Source: Porodaedalea pini (taxonomy: Eukaryota > Basidiomycota > Agaricomycetes > Hymenochaetales > Hymenochaetaceae). From it: a stretch of DNA of 60,788 nucleotides. This document shows positions 1-10,123 of the stretch, piece by piece; position 1 is the first letter of the stretch; each line of letters begins with the position of its first letter. The notes beneath the pieces are model-generated. The model was not told where the DNA came from, did not search any database, and saw nothing but the letters and a program-made list of their open reading frames with translations. The translations under genes and the position numbers were made by a program. The DNA is taken from the NCBI GenBank assembly GCA_002794775.1, contig NBAY01000138.1, positions 1 to 60,788 of the forward strand, read 5' to 3'.

Positions 1-3000
1 TTTTGCGAACATCTCTTGTTTATGGTGAGCTTCAGATTAGAACGACGACCCTTAGTCTTCATATATTTCATACTTATACCTATTGTCAACAACAGGGAAC
101 GAAAACAATTTCCTAAGGAAAACGAATATTCCGAGGTAAGCATACTTGTTTCAGAGTTCAATGTTAGAATCATCAACAAGTTGTTATCCAGTATCTTGCA
201 AAAAACAATGGCGACTACAATGCTTGCACAGGTGGTTATGGCACGAATTTTTTCTTTTCGGTCGCCTCAAATGCTCTTGAAGGTGCGCTTAAGCGCTTTT
301 CGGCCTTCTTCCACTCGCCCCTTTTCTCTGCTTCGTGTACAATGCGCGAGGTCAACTCGGTCGACTCTGAAAATTCGAATAACCTTCAAGACGACAACTG
401 TCGGATAACTCAGGTTCTGATTCACCTTGCCCGTCCTGGGCATCCATGGCGGAAATTCGGAACTGGGAGCAAGAAAACGCTCATGAGGGCTGCGCGATCG
501 GCGAAGTCACACTCAGCAAGCAGACCTACAAACAACCGGTCATTGAGTGATGCACGTTGTGGAAATGGAGAAGACTCTCCTGCTACATCTGCGTCCTGTG
601 GCGTGAACACTACAAACAATGAAAAGGAGACAGACGGTGGAACGACTGGCATGGAAACAAGACGAAGGCTTATTGAATGGTGGAGAAAGGAGTACTGTGC
701 AAGCCGTATGAGCTTAGCACTCGTTGGAAGAGGTTTGTGAGAAACTTTTAACATGTGCCTTAGTACTGACTTGATTGTAAAGAATCCCTCGATGAGCTAA
801 CACATCTGGCTATCACGCTCTTCTCACCTATCAAGAACCGTGGTCAGGATCCGCACCTCTCATTCAAGAGAATCTGTTTGGGAAAGACGAGCTTGGCGTA
901 TGTATCTACAAGCTCCGGTTGTTTCATTTCAATGTCTGACTCTACCTGATTATTAAAAAGACCATTGTACACATCAAGACTATTACGGACGTGTATTCGA
1001 TCTATCTTGTTTTCCCTCTGCCCTACCAGGCACCTCTCTGGCGCGTGAAACCGGCCGATTTCCTGGCTCATTTGATCGAGCACGCCGGACCTGGCTCTCT
1101 GCATGCATATCTGAAAAACAGGGGCTGGATTTCCGACCTGGATGCGGACGCTGTGGACATTGGTCGTGGATGCTCGTTTTTTTAAATTGTCAATTTATCT
1201 GACAAAAGATGGATTCAGTAAGCTCTGAGACCGTATTGCTGTGTCCTCACCCTGAGTACTCTCTTGTTTCAGAGAACTACCGTGAAGTAATTCTGGTGTG
1301 CTGCAAGTACATCAATCTCCTACGCAACTCGACACTACCAGAGTGGGCTCGGGACGAGATCCGGACGCTTGACGCGCTAGAATTCCAATTCGAGGAGAAA
1401 CTTAGCTCAGAGGTATATGCGCAGTGTATTGCTGGAACTATGAAGCTACCGATCCCTCGTTCGCTCATTCTGAGCGGGCCAGTGCTGATATGGCGTTGGG
1501 ATGAGCATCTCGTGCGGGACACGCTTGCCAGACTAACTGTTGAGAATAGTATCATTACAGTCATTGCGCAGGACCACAGCAAGTTAGGAAAGATCGGACC
1601 TTGGTCTTCTGAGCCGTGGTACGGAACAGAATATTGTACGGACGGATTGGAAGATGAGTTCATTTCTGCAGTAAGTGCTCACATTTTGATATCCATACTG
1701 AGTTTTCTTTTGACGCAAGTCAACATCTTCCAAGGCTTGTATGCCAAATGACATCTCCGAGCTTTCCCTTCCTAAGCCGAATGAATTTATTCCGACTAAC
1801 GTTATGGTTGAGAAAGTCGATGTCTCTCAGCCTAAGAGGCGCCCTGCTCTCATCAAGCGCACTTCACTCACGGAAGTCTGGTATAAAAAAGATGACCAAT
1901 TCTGGACTCCTCGTGCACAGGTGATAATTGAAGCTCGGACGTATGTTCTTTCTATCCATCTGAGAATCACATTTTTTGTCTTCTAATGATCTGATTTGAA
2001 ATTTCTCATATAATTAGGCCCTCTGTCAGTTCATCTGCTCGCACTGTCATAATGACTCGCCTCTTTACATACCTTGTCAACGACTTACTTTCTGAATATT
2101 CCTATGACGCATTAGTTGCAGGACTACACTATCATCTCAGGCCAACTATATGCGGACTCGAGATTAGAGTAGTGGGGTACAATGACAAATTACACGTTCT
2201 TGCGCAACATGTTCTTGAGGGTGTCAAGAATCTGGATATAAAAGAGGATAGGTTTGTGGTCATGAAGGAGAAAGTAATCTTAAATATTTTATTAAACAGC
2301 ATTAATTACTAAGCATGAAAATAATACTTAGGCGGAACAAGGGCTGGTGAACGTGCTCCTCGGAGAGTCTTACGAGCTTTCAGAACATTTCTTGAGCTAC
2401 CTCTTTAAGGATCGTGGATTCACTATAGAGGACAAACTTGCAGAATTACCAGGCAGGTTTTTCCTAATGACCTGGCCGTGAATAAGTATCTGACATGTAG
2501 ACAGATATCACCATTGAGGAACTTCATGAACATGTTCAAGTGCTTCTGTCTCAATTCAAGTACACTATTCTCGTCACTGGAAATCTTCAGAAGGAGGTGA
2601 GACAAACGAATCGTTGACCCTTATTTTGTATTTATTCATACTCTATCTAGGATGCTTTCTGTATCTCATCCATGACAGAAGAAATCTTAGGCGCTCAGCC
2701 TGTTCCCGCGAAGGAAATTCCTCAAGATCGCTCGCGTCTTCTTCCCAAATGTACGTTCACTTCAGCTCAGCAATGAGGCACTTACAGTACACTTATGCAT
2801 CTTCAACAGCTTGCAACTATGTCTGGGAGCTGCCTATTTGCAATCCCAATCAAGTCAACGCAAGCGTCTCGTACTACTGCCACATCGGTAGTGTCTCAGA
2901 TGCACGCCTCCGCACGACCTGCAGTCTCATGGACCAGATCCTCCAGGAGCCTGCATTCGACGTCCTGCGAACGCAGGAACAGCTTGGCTACATAGTCATG

Positions 3001-3732
3001 TCCTCGGCTTGGGAAGACACCGAGTCCCTTGGGTGGCATACTGCCATCCAGTCCGAGAAGGATCCGAAGTATCTAGAGTCCCACATTGACGCATTCCTGG
3101 TGCACATGCGTGGCAAACTCGAGATGATGGACAACGAGGAGATCGAAAAGCATAAGAAGGCTCTCGTGCACAAGTGGACTAAAAAGTTCGAGAACCTGGC
3201 TGAGGAGACATCGCGTTTCTGGTCCCATATCAGTGAGGAATATTTTGACTTCTTACGTTTTGAATACGACGCAGAGATCATCATGAGCGTGATGAAGGAA
3301 GACGTCCTCGCCATGTTCAGGGAGTTCATTGACCCTGTGTCGCCAACGTGCTCGAAGCTCTCTGCGCACATGTGGCCCCAAAGCCCTCCCGCTCCCAAAC
3401 TCAGCACGCCAGCCGCACAGGCGTTCCTTGCCGCCTTGCGCAAAGCAGGTGTTACTGTTGATGAGGAAGAATATAATTCGGAATGCGAGGACGAACCACC
3501 TCTCTTGCCTGTGAGATCACACTGGAAAGAAGCACTCCACGAAGAGGCCGAGGACAAGGCGGAAGAGCTCCTTGCAGAGTTGGGCATGCTCGTGCAGAAG
3601 TATCCTGCGGTTGGCCAGGGTGCCATCGAGCTTGATTCGAATACTGTATTCATCGAGGATGGTGATGCTTTCAGGCAAAGCCTCACGCTTTCCCATCCTG
3701 CAAAGCCTGTAATCGATTTCGAAGTGGAGTGA
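1..3732 (+). pseudogene. Insulysin (insulin-degrading enzyme, M16 metallopeptidase), 5' partial, with three apparent frameshifts
   Basis: Zinc metallopeptidase that degrades small peptides. The window opens inside the zinc-binding motif: bases 1-24 read FCEHLLFM, the end of HxxEH, so the first His lies just outside. Inferred exons: 1-24, 96-135, 192-732, 783-897, 961-1217, 1273-1670, 1735-1940, 2018-2273, 2332-2452, 2505-2596, 2651-2750, 2810-3732 (TGA 3730-3732). Family landmarks in order include PKENEYSE, NNGDYNACTGGYGTNFFFS, LIEHAGPGSLHAYL, PNEFIPTNV, EYSYDALVAGL and LRTQEQLGYIV. Three indels break the frame: one extra base near 103-106 (GTK then QFPKEN), a shift near 850-862 (QDP to PLIQEN) and a run of seven T at 1168-1174 where six keep the frame. 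The second half is intact. This is either a decaying gene or a set of assembly homopolymer errors. The family call is very safe. Confidence 0.93.
2453..2504 (+). other. GC-AG intron in the insulysin gene
   Basis: The conserved frame around LAELP|DITIEEL is kept only if the intron starts with GC (gcaggttttt) and ends with acag. The nearby GT at 2457 gives the wrong phase. The other introns I inferred here start with GT. Confidence 0.6.
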
Positions 3733-4238
3733 CCTTCTCTCTTAGACGTGTTCCCAATCTTTATATTCACACGTCATAGATATGGACTTTTGCAATACTT
3801 AAATTATAGACCTGACCTTTTAACTTATAAAAGCTTTGTATATTGATGGTCGCGCATCATTATAATTTATTAAATTATTGCACACGAGAATAGCTCAAGA
3901 GGGCACGCACGTCAAAAGAGCAGGGATTTTCGCTCCTCAAAGCGTTGGTAGAACAAAAGAATTAGTCTATGTCCATGCAAGCAGCTCGAAGGAACAATAC
4001 TAATGGCTGTGATTGTTGGTCGAGATGACCCATTCATGGAAATATAGATAACATAGCATTCTACATTATCGATAGTGAGACATAGTAGTAAGGGGATACA
4101 GTCATTAGTGCGAGGGTGAAGGATACAAGTGGGCATCGTCTAATGAGTGAGCAAAAGGGAAAGGGAAAGCAAAGCAGAAGGATCATATAAAGAAAAGGAA
4201 CAGGTAAAGGAGGGGAAAAGGAAAAAAAAGAGATGAAA
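3733..4238. other. Intergenic stretch, no gene seen
   Basis: A/T-rich 3' flank of insulysin followed by a purine-rich tract near 4150-4235 (AAAGGGAAAGGGAAAG-like). I see no coding sequence on either strand. The next coding bases are the minus-strand exon end at 4239. Confidence 0.6.
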
Positions 4239-4317
4239 TTACTGCTCGAGCTTGAACCAACCAGGGATCGCACGCCAGAGCCGCTCGTGCTCCTTCGTAG
4301 CCCATACTTCAAATGCA
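4239..4317 (-). pseudogene. Host gene, 3' end of last exon (distal half, cut off by the KDZ element)
   Basis: Minus-strand reading frame ending ...ERLWRAIPGWFKLEQ and TAA (4239-4241). On its own it is only 26 codons. If the 38-kb element and one copy of the 8-bp duplication are removed, the frame runs without a break into 42573-42682 and gives a 62-codon open exon ending at the same stop. I do not recognise the protein. The tail is rich in charged and aromatic residues. The exon is inferred from frame continuity and a splice acceptor (CTCAG) at the far end; the gene's identity is unknown. Confidence 0.5.
4310..4317. repeat. Target-site duplication of the KDZ element, left copy
   Basis: CAAATGCA, identical to 42565-42572. 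The bases outside differ (T before and T after on the left, G before and C after on the right), so the duplication is exactly 8 bp. Confidence 0.85.
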
Positions 4318-4394
4318 TAACTTCACATCAAGTTTGTTCATCGGAGGGACCGAAAACCGGTTAGATCGGTTCTTTGTCTTAAGAACCGATCTAA
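4318..4394 (+). repeat. Left terminal inverted repeat of the KDZ element
   Basis: Aligns to the reverse complement of 42490-42564 over its whole length with about one-fifth mismatches and small gaps, including 14 identical bases GGTTAGATCGGTTC (4359-4372 here). The inner part is itself a hairpin: 4361-4374 and 4381-4394 are perfect 14-bp inverted copies around a 6-nt loop. Confidence 0.82.
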
Positions 4395-4432
4395 TATATA
4401 TATATACAGTCTATGTACAAGTGCACTGTTTT

Positions 4433-4730
4433 GAACGGATCATGACACAACATGTGAACTGTCCAATGTCCAAGCCTAACTATGCAAGATCCATTCAACT
4501 GTAAACAGATCAGAATGGGAAAAAAAGTAAAAGGATAGGAAAAGAAACTTCTGCTGACATTATAACTGTTATCCACTTGAACGGTTCTTATGAAATCAAT
4601 ATCCAACTATGCACGATCAGTTCAAATGAGAACGGATCACTATAGGAAGAAAAGAAAAAGAAAAAGAAAAAGAAAAAGAGGAAAAACCGTTGCTGAGAAT
4701 TATAACTGTTCTCTGCTTGAACGGTTCTAT
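4433..4730. repeat. Left subterminal repeats of the KDZ element
   Basis: The 9-mer GAACGG(A/T)TC recurs at 4433, 4579, 4630 and 4719. A unit of about 130 bp is duplicated, with TATAACTGTT then TTGAACGGTTCT at 4561-4588 and again at 4701-4728. An (AAAAG)n tract lies at about 4647-4680. Such arrays often bind the transposase, but that role is inferred here. Confidence 0.65.
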
Positions 4731-4960
4731 TAAACCCAGGATGGCATAAATGAGAAAGAGTGCATTAGTTACAAGAACATAATCATGCCCCAAAATTAGC
4801 AGCCATTCAAACGTAATGCCATTTGGCCTACTTCCTATGTTTCTTATTTTTCAGCAGGTCAAGGTCCAACCTCTGCCTGCACAAAACATTCAGACTTTTT
4901 TGTGTAATTAATAAGTGAAAAAGATACTCACAGTTTAATAATGTTGCGAGTGCTCTTCCG
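4731..4960. other. Short non-coding stretch
   Basis: Lies between the left subterminal repeats and the 3' end of the minus-strand gene at 4961. I see no motif in it. Confidence 0.4.
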
Positions 4961-6714
4961 CTAAGCAGTGGTCATCAAAGCCTCTTCCATGCGGGGCTTC
5001 TTCAATGCTCTTTCAGTGGACTGCTTAGAGGTAATAGCTCCAGTCCCTGCTTGCCACTTCTTTGACTTCTTGACAGTCTCAGTGTTGTGTTCAACTTCAT
5101 GAGCTGCATCATCATTGTTGGTGATGGGCTTGGGAGGTTCTGTAGTGACCAGAGAAGAAACTGGGCCTGCCAGGTCCTCAGTATCTGTAGTATTAAGATT
5201 GTCATTGCTAGGCCTTGCTGCGTGTTCCAGAACTGAGCTCATACATTGAGTCCGGTGCTGAGGTGTGCCTTGTGGTGATGAATCAGGATAATTGCTGTCT
5301 ACGGCACTTGTATTGTCGAGGCTCAAAGTTGGGACCTGCGAAGAGCATGTGTTTGGTACGACTGGCATCACACTACACAACATCTTGTCCTCTAGAAGAA
5401 TGGTTGGTGTTCATCTTTCTGTGCATGTCACACATAGAGGGATAGGTTCATTGTTAATAACATCAGAACCAGCCATAGATGAATCACTGTCAGTCTCACT
5501 ATTCAGGGCCACATGATTATTCTGAAAATCGAGCTGTTCCTTCACTGTGAAGTAGTAATGAAGGCAATCAGTAAGCAAGAGAGACGAACTTGTACAAATT
5601 GTTACTCACTTTCTCTGAATGCCTCCTTTGTGAATGACTTCCAGGCTTTCGATATTTTCCCTCTCTTATAGTATTTACTATTGTAGAACAAATTCCCTTC
5701 AAAATTTGTATGAAGACTGTTGATCATATAAGTGAATGCAATCACAGAACCAGTATAAGGTCTAGTGCACCTATCCACAATAATCTCACCACTTGGAGAG
5801 CAGAACGCATACTGTATGTGAAAAATGACATCTCCCACAGACCAGCTACTGTTACGGCTGCATAACCCAGTCATGAGACATTGCAATAAATCAGGAGCCT
5901 TGTTCTGATTCCTAAATGAGTTTGTGTCAGTTCAGATGTGCAAAATGAATATGAAAAGCAACATACTCTTCTATGGTGTTATCATCTATACTATCTTCAC
6001 CCACAATCCTAGCATTCTCTGCAGAAGCCCATCTCTCATATTCATCCTTCTCCATCTGAGATAGCGCATTGTATACCTCTTTTTGAACGATAGATGACAG
6101 TCCCCAATTGTTCTTTTTCCCTTGTTCACATGACGATACCAGTTCCGCAGTGCGCTCTTTGATGAGATCTTTGTGTTCGTGAATAAACAATGCTCTGCCG
6201 GTAACAGAACACTCCTTTTCGAAGAAGTTCGCAATCACGTCGCAGTCCTTCTCAGACACATTCTTGATGACTTTGCCCAGACAGTCCTTGCATTTCTCAT
6301 TCGAGAGGTAACATATCGCTCTCTATAAATATATCAGTATTGTTTATGAAATAAAAACTTCAGAATGAAATAGCACACCTCTCTATGGAAGTTAAGTTTA
6401 TTCTTTGGGAAATCAAATTTTTTTATGTACTCTTCTGCGAGCAACGCATTGAATGACAGTACAGCTGGGTTGTGTGCCTTATGATGCAGGAGATTATAGA
6501 AAAGTGGAACATTCTCATTCAGCCACACCTTCTGTTCCTCAGTAAACTTCACTCGTTTTCCTTTCTTCTTTCCGAATTCTGCATGTGATTCCATGGTTGA
6601 TAGTACCTGTACATCAGAGGAATCTCCCGTTTCATTCAGCATGTTCATGTCCATTGACTTTGGTACCGTGTGAATAGGAAGCATAGTCTGTTTGAGCTTT
6701 GCTTTCGAGGACAT
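4961..6714 (-). CDS. Unknown KDZ-element cargo protein, 4 exons, with one in-frame TGA
   Basis: Minus-strand exons 6714-6379, 6322-5967, 5911-5610 and 5544-4961 join in phase with GT-AG introns. The start is ATG at 6714 (MSSKAKL...). The N-terminal part is basic and hydrophobic (FTEEQKVWLNENVPLFYNLL). Exon 2 has cysteines (CKDCLGK) and an ALSQMEKDEYERWA segment. Exon 4 is Ser/Asp-rich and ends with a basic stretch. One TGA (5411-5413) interrupts exon 4, while the frame stays open on both sides until TAA at 4961. I recognise no family. The product may be nuclear, given the basic and acidic low-complexity tail. Apart from the single TGA it is well preserved compared with the neighbouring transposase. 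Confidence 0.6.
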
Positions 6715-7098
6715 ATTGAGAGACCTAGTAAGGATAGGAAAGTAGGAAGATGAGGTAGTCAGCCAAGGCAAGATGCAGTATATAAGGTCGCTTACTTGTG
6801 AAGCGCATTGCTAAAGTGGAAACCACATCATTGACCACAATTTTATGGCCCAAACACAAGAATGGTGCTTTGTGCGCCTTATGATATCGACTTTGTTTCA
6901 TATGAGTGGCTTTCTTCGGTCCAAGCACTGATGGGGCCTAAGCGCACGGGTGGTGCCTCTTGATAATCTTAGATGTCATGTCCAACGATACGATACCTAG
7001 GGTGATAAAGTGTTTTCATGAGCATATGTGTTTATTTCAAGCAAAAGAAGTGCACCAGGTGCTGCACAAACTGTTCGCATATATATACTACAGATATT

Positions 7099-8033
7099 CT
7101 AATTCCTGTAGCATGCCTTCTTGGTGTTCTTCTTGCTCATGTCCTTGTCCATGTATGTAGTATGAGGCCATTTTTGAGCAAGTGGGCTAGACAAGTATCC
7201 ATCATCCTCATCTGATGAGCTGATCTCAATAATATCCAGCTCCTTTGACAGACCCGCTTCATTTGAAGTCGATCTGGAGGCCTTCATCTGTGGCATGGTC
7301 TTGAATGAAGCCTTGATCTCACGCATGAAAGTTTGTGGGCTCAGCAGAGAAGAACTGCCAGTCGCTGAAAGCGATGAAAAGCTGGGTCTCGGGTTTCCCT
7401 TCACACGTATTGCCGTCCTCTTTAGTGTCTTTGGTGTCATACTATCAAGCAGCTTCTTAAGTACCTCGCCTGTGGCCGGCAGACTTGTCACTGGCGCTAT
7501 AGATGGTGCAATTGGAGTGATTGTAGACCTAACAGACACCTTGCAAATTGGAGATGATTTCGAGATGTGGTCTGAAGAGAACATCGTCTTTGACGTCTTG
7601 CCAGCAGAGGAAGACTTCGATAGTCCACCAGCCAGGGTGGGACTCTTGTCAAAGTCAGAGTCAGAGTCAGAATTGGACTTGCCATCGAAGCTTTGCGCCG
7701 CTTGCTCAGCCAATTTCTTTGCATTCTTTTTTTGATAGCCATAGGGGACAAGTTCCTTCAAAAGCTTCTTATTTGCACTTCGAGGGCTTTCCCAATGATC
7801 GCAGGAGGTTCCAATTCTAATATTTTGTGAATGCAGGCAGCCCTCATTGCATCGTTCATTTGCATGCCCTTGAGCAGTTTCTGACGAAAATACTTGTTTG
7901 CCTTGCACTGAATACTTTGGTGAGCAAATAAAGCAGGATGGCAATGAAGAGATGTACTTGCAGAAACAACAGACCTACATTCTGTCTTTCCACTTCTCTG
8001 AGACAGAGACAAATCTCGTGATGTCGGTTGCAA
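7099..8033 (-). pseudogene. Unknown KDZ-element cargo protein, Ser/Asp-rich, with a probable frameshift
   Basis: Two overlapping minus-strand frames read as one protein. The upstream part (about 8033-7770) contains FRQKLLKGMQMNDAMRAAC and LELEPPAIIGKALEVQ. The downstream part (about 7770-7099) contains KKLLKELVPYG, a Ser/Asp-acidic patch (SNSDSDSDFD) and a C-terminal ELDIIEISSSDEDD that resembles a SUMO-interaction motif. The switch of frame near 7770 has no plausible intron, so I read it as an indel. No ATG start was fixed, and an upstream exon may exist. The family is not recognised. Confidence 0.4.
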
Positions 8034-8369
8034 CCAAGTTTATGACACTCAGAGACCATCATCGCAAATGCTCGGCTGATCTCTGTTCAAGGAGGAAGAT
8101 GAGATTGCAGAATTCCAGTGACTTGAGCATCTGAATTGCGAGGTGCAAGTTCTGCAGTAGGATAGATCCGCATAGCTAGGATTGAGAATACTAGAAAAAA
8201 AAATACTGAGTGATGTAGACTTTATATCTATGTAGACCACATACCTCACAAGACAGTTATTGTTCGATGAGCACACACAAGGCCTCGCTAGCCTCATCGA
8301 TTTTGTTCTCAGCTCATCATTTCTGGCCATGCATCGCATTTCATCACTTAGTTATTACATGTTCATTGC

Positions 8370-9029
8370 TTAGTCCCAGTTCATACGAACGAAGTACTCA
8401 GGTTCTATCTCGAAGAAATTAAGCAATCCCTCCGCTGGGTTGTCCTCATAATCCAGCTCGCTTTCCATTAGTATACCTTCAGTACACAACTCCCTAAGCC
8501 CAAAGTCCATCAAAGCGACAACCATGTTATGAAGATGGCATGGCCTCATATGTCTGACCCATTTGCGTGTATCACTTGGTATGAAGCACTTAGCATGTCC
8601 ATAAGATTATAATCGAATTTATCTTACAAATTTTGAACTCACATATAATTTCGCCTGACCAACCTCATTAGGGTGTTTCTGACCATAGTTCTTTATAACA
8701 ATATGGGTTCGTCCATGTATGCAGCGAAAACCATCTGCAATCTCAAACATCAAGTGCATAGGAAGTTGGCATTGCACAATGTGCTCAACAAACCAGGGTA
8801 TTTTGTACGTTGGTATAACTGATCGTCTCATGTAGTTGAAATTGTGGAGTTTGGAGAGCATAGGTAAAAAATGTGTTAAACAAGCATATAAATAAGAAAA
8901 CAGAAGGAACTCACTGACTTTTTGCTCACATCTCCTGCCAGTCCATGCCTGCATGACCTGTTGTTTGTCAGGACAAGAGCAACAAAACATTACTATATAT
9001 GTTTTATCGTCATCCTCAGCTCGGTTCAT
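8370..9029 (-). CDS. Unknown KDZ-element cargo protein, 3 exons, apparently intact (169 aa)
   Basis: Minus-strand exons 9029-8915, 8818-8643 and 8588-8370 join in phase through two GT-AG introns (donors GTGAGT, acceptors CAG and AAG). They give 170 codons from ATG at 9029 to TAA at 8370-8372. Segments seen: CCSCPDKQQVMQAWTGRRC (a Cys-rich start), IPWFVEHIVQCQLP, GFRCIHGRTHIVIKNYGQKH and a C-terminal half that begins RKWVRHMRPCHLHNMVVALM and ends acidic (ESELDYEDNPAEG). The Cys/His spacing could bind metal, but I see no known domain. It is the only cargo gene here with no visible lesion. An upstream exon cannot be excluded. Confidence 0.6.
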
Positions 9030-9183
9030 GCAAAATGTAGAACTTTTCTATTCAAAGTTTTTGGGGTGCTTGCCAGAATAGACTACATTCTACACAAGGG
9101 CTACACAGGACATGTCAATGGTGAAACACACAGGTAATAAGAACAAAAAAAAAAGGTCAGACCAACAGGATGACAATCATTGG

Positions 9184-9470
9184 CTAGCTTTTTTTCCCAT
9201 TAGAACACAGTGGGCGATTTTGATGTACAGTATTGAGTTCACATTCTGATTGGGCCATGAACCATTGAACACACAATAAAGATCTAGGGTATGCTGTATG
9301 ACTTACCGGCCAAGCCACGCCTCTAAGCCAACCCAAATTGTAAGTGCTTGATGGCTTTGTTCTATGAGGCCATTCCCAGCTCGCTAATCTTGCAGCAGGC
9401 TTCGTTGCTTTCACGCAGCACATTCGGGGTGGCGACAATGGCAGCCCAAGTGTCATGCGGCCGCTATGGA
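9184..9470 (-). other. Possible upstream exon of a minus-strand cargo gene
   Basis: An open minus-strand frame from ATG near 9456 runs into a good splice donor (GTAAGT, 9306-9301). I could not join it in phase to the next gene with confidence. Between 9030 and 9184 I see nothing else. Confidence 0.25.
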
Positions 9471-9685
9471 GATGGTGGAGGCAAAGCTGAAAGGTGTTAC
9501 CAGTGATCTCTGAGCACTTTTGTTCATGTCAATTGTGAGAACATCTTACCTTGACAGTGTAGCTTACAAATGTGAAGCACGTAACAGTAGTTTAATTTCA
9601 AAGGAAAGCTGTTCCCACAATCAGTGTGAACAAAAGTGCTTGGCAAACACCAGGGCACACCTTTCAGCTCAGCCTCCATCACAAT
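9470..9685. repeat. Imperfect inverted repeat (MITE-like or foldback), about 216 bp
   Basis: The left arm (about 9470-9549) and the reverse complement of the right arm (about 9605-9685) share blocks such as AGCTGAAAGGTGT, GCACTTTTGTTCA and ATTGTG. Gypsy A is inserted right at the outer edge of the right arm. Confidence 0.5.
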
Positions 9686-10113
9686 TGTTAGGCGGGAGTC
9701 CGGGAGACGACTCGGACTGGGCAGGCCTTGGCTGACTGTCGTCTGGGACGTGTTATACTCGAGCGGGGACTCGGGACATGCTGTACTCAGGCTAGGTCAT
9801 CGCGGAGGTAAGAGGATCAATACAAGTCTAAACTAATACAAGGGGGACGAGTCTCACCTAGGTCGTCGCGGAGGTAAGAGGAAAAGCAGAACAAGGAGTT
9901 CATGCGATTCCTGAGACCTTATATAGCAATGACCGTGAGACTATATTACCTAATATTACATAACGAGTGGGAATGGAACAAATGAAGGTCATGTGAAGGG
10001 AGTGTGGGAAGCAATTGGAAAGATGATTAAAGATAATGAAAAAGAAAGGAGCAATTAAAGAAAAGGAAAGGGGGAAGGGAAAATAAAGAAAAGGGGAAGT
10101 TCGAGTTCTAACA
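9686..10113 (-). repeat. 3' LTR of Gypsy A
   Basis: Starts TGTTAGG and ends TAACA on the plus strand. It contains the sequence complementary to the PBS, preceded by a TATA box in element orientation. Confidence 0.93.
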
Positions 10114-10123
10114 TTACCCCCCC

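Noticed and set aside
2988..3770. 260-codon minus-strand open frame opposite the last insulysin exon
   Set aside because: A composition shadow of the strongly conserved plus-strand coding sequence, with no motif of its own.
4650..4680. (AAAAG)n as a meaningful regulatory tract
   Set aside because: A simple microsatellite, noted only as part of the left end.
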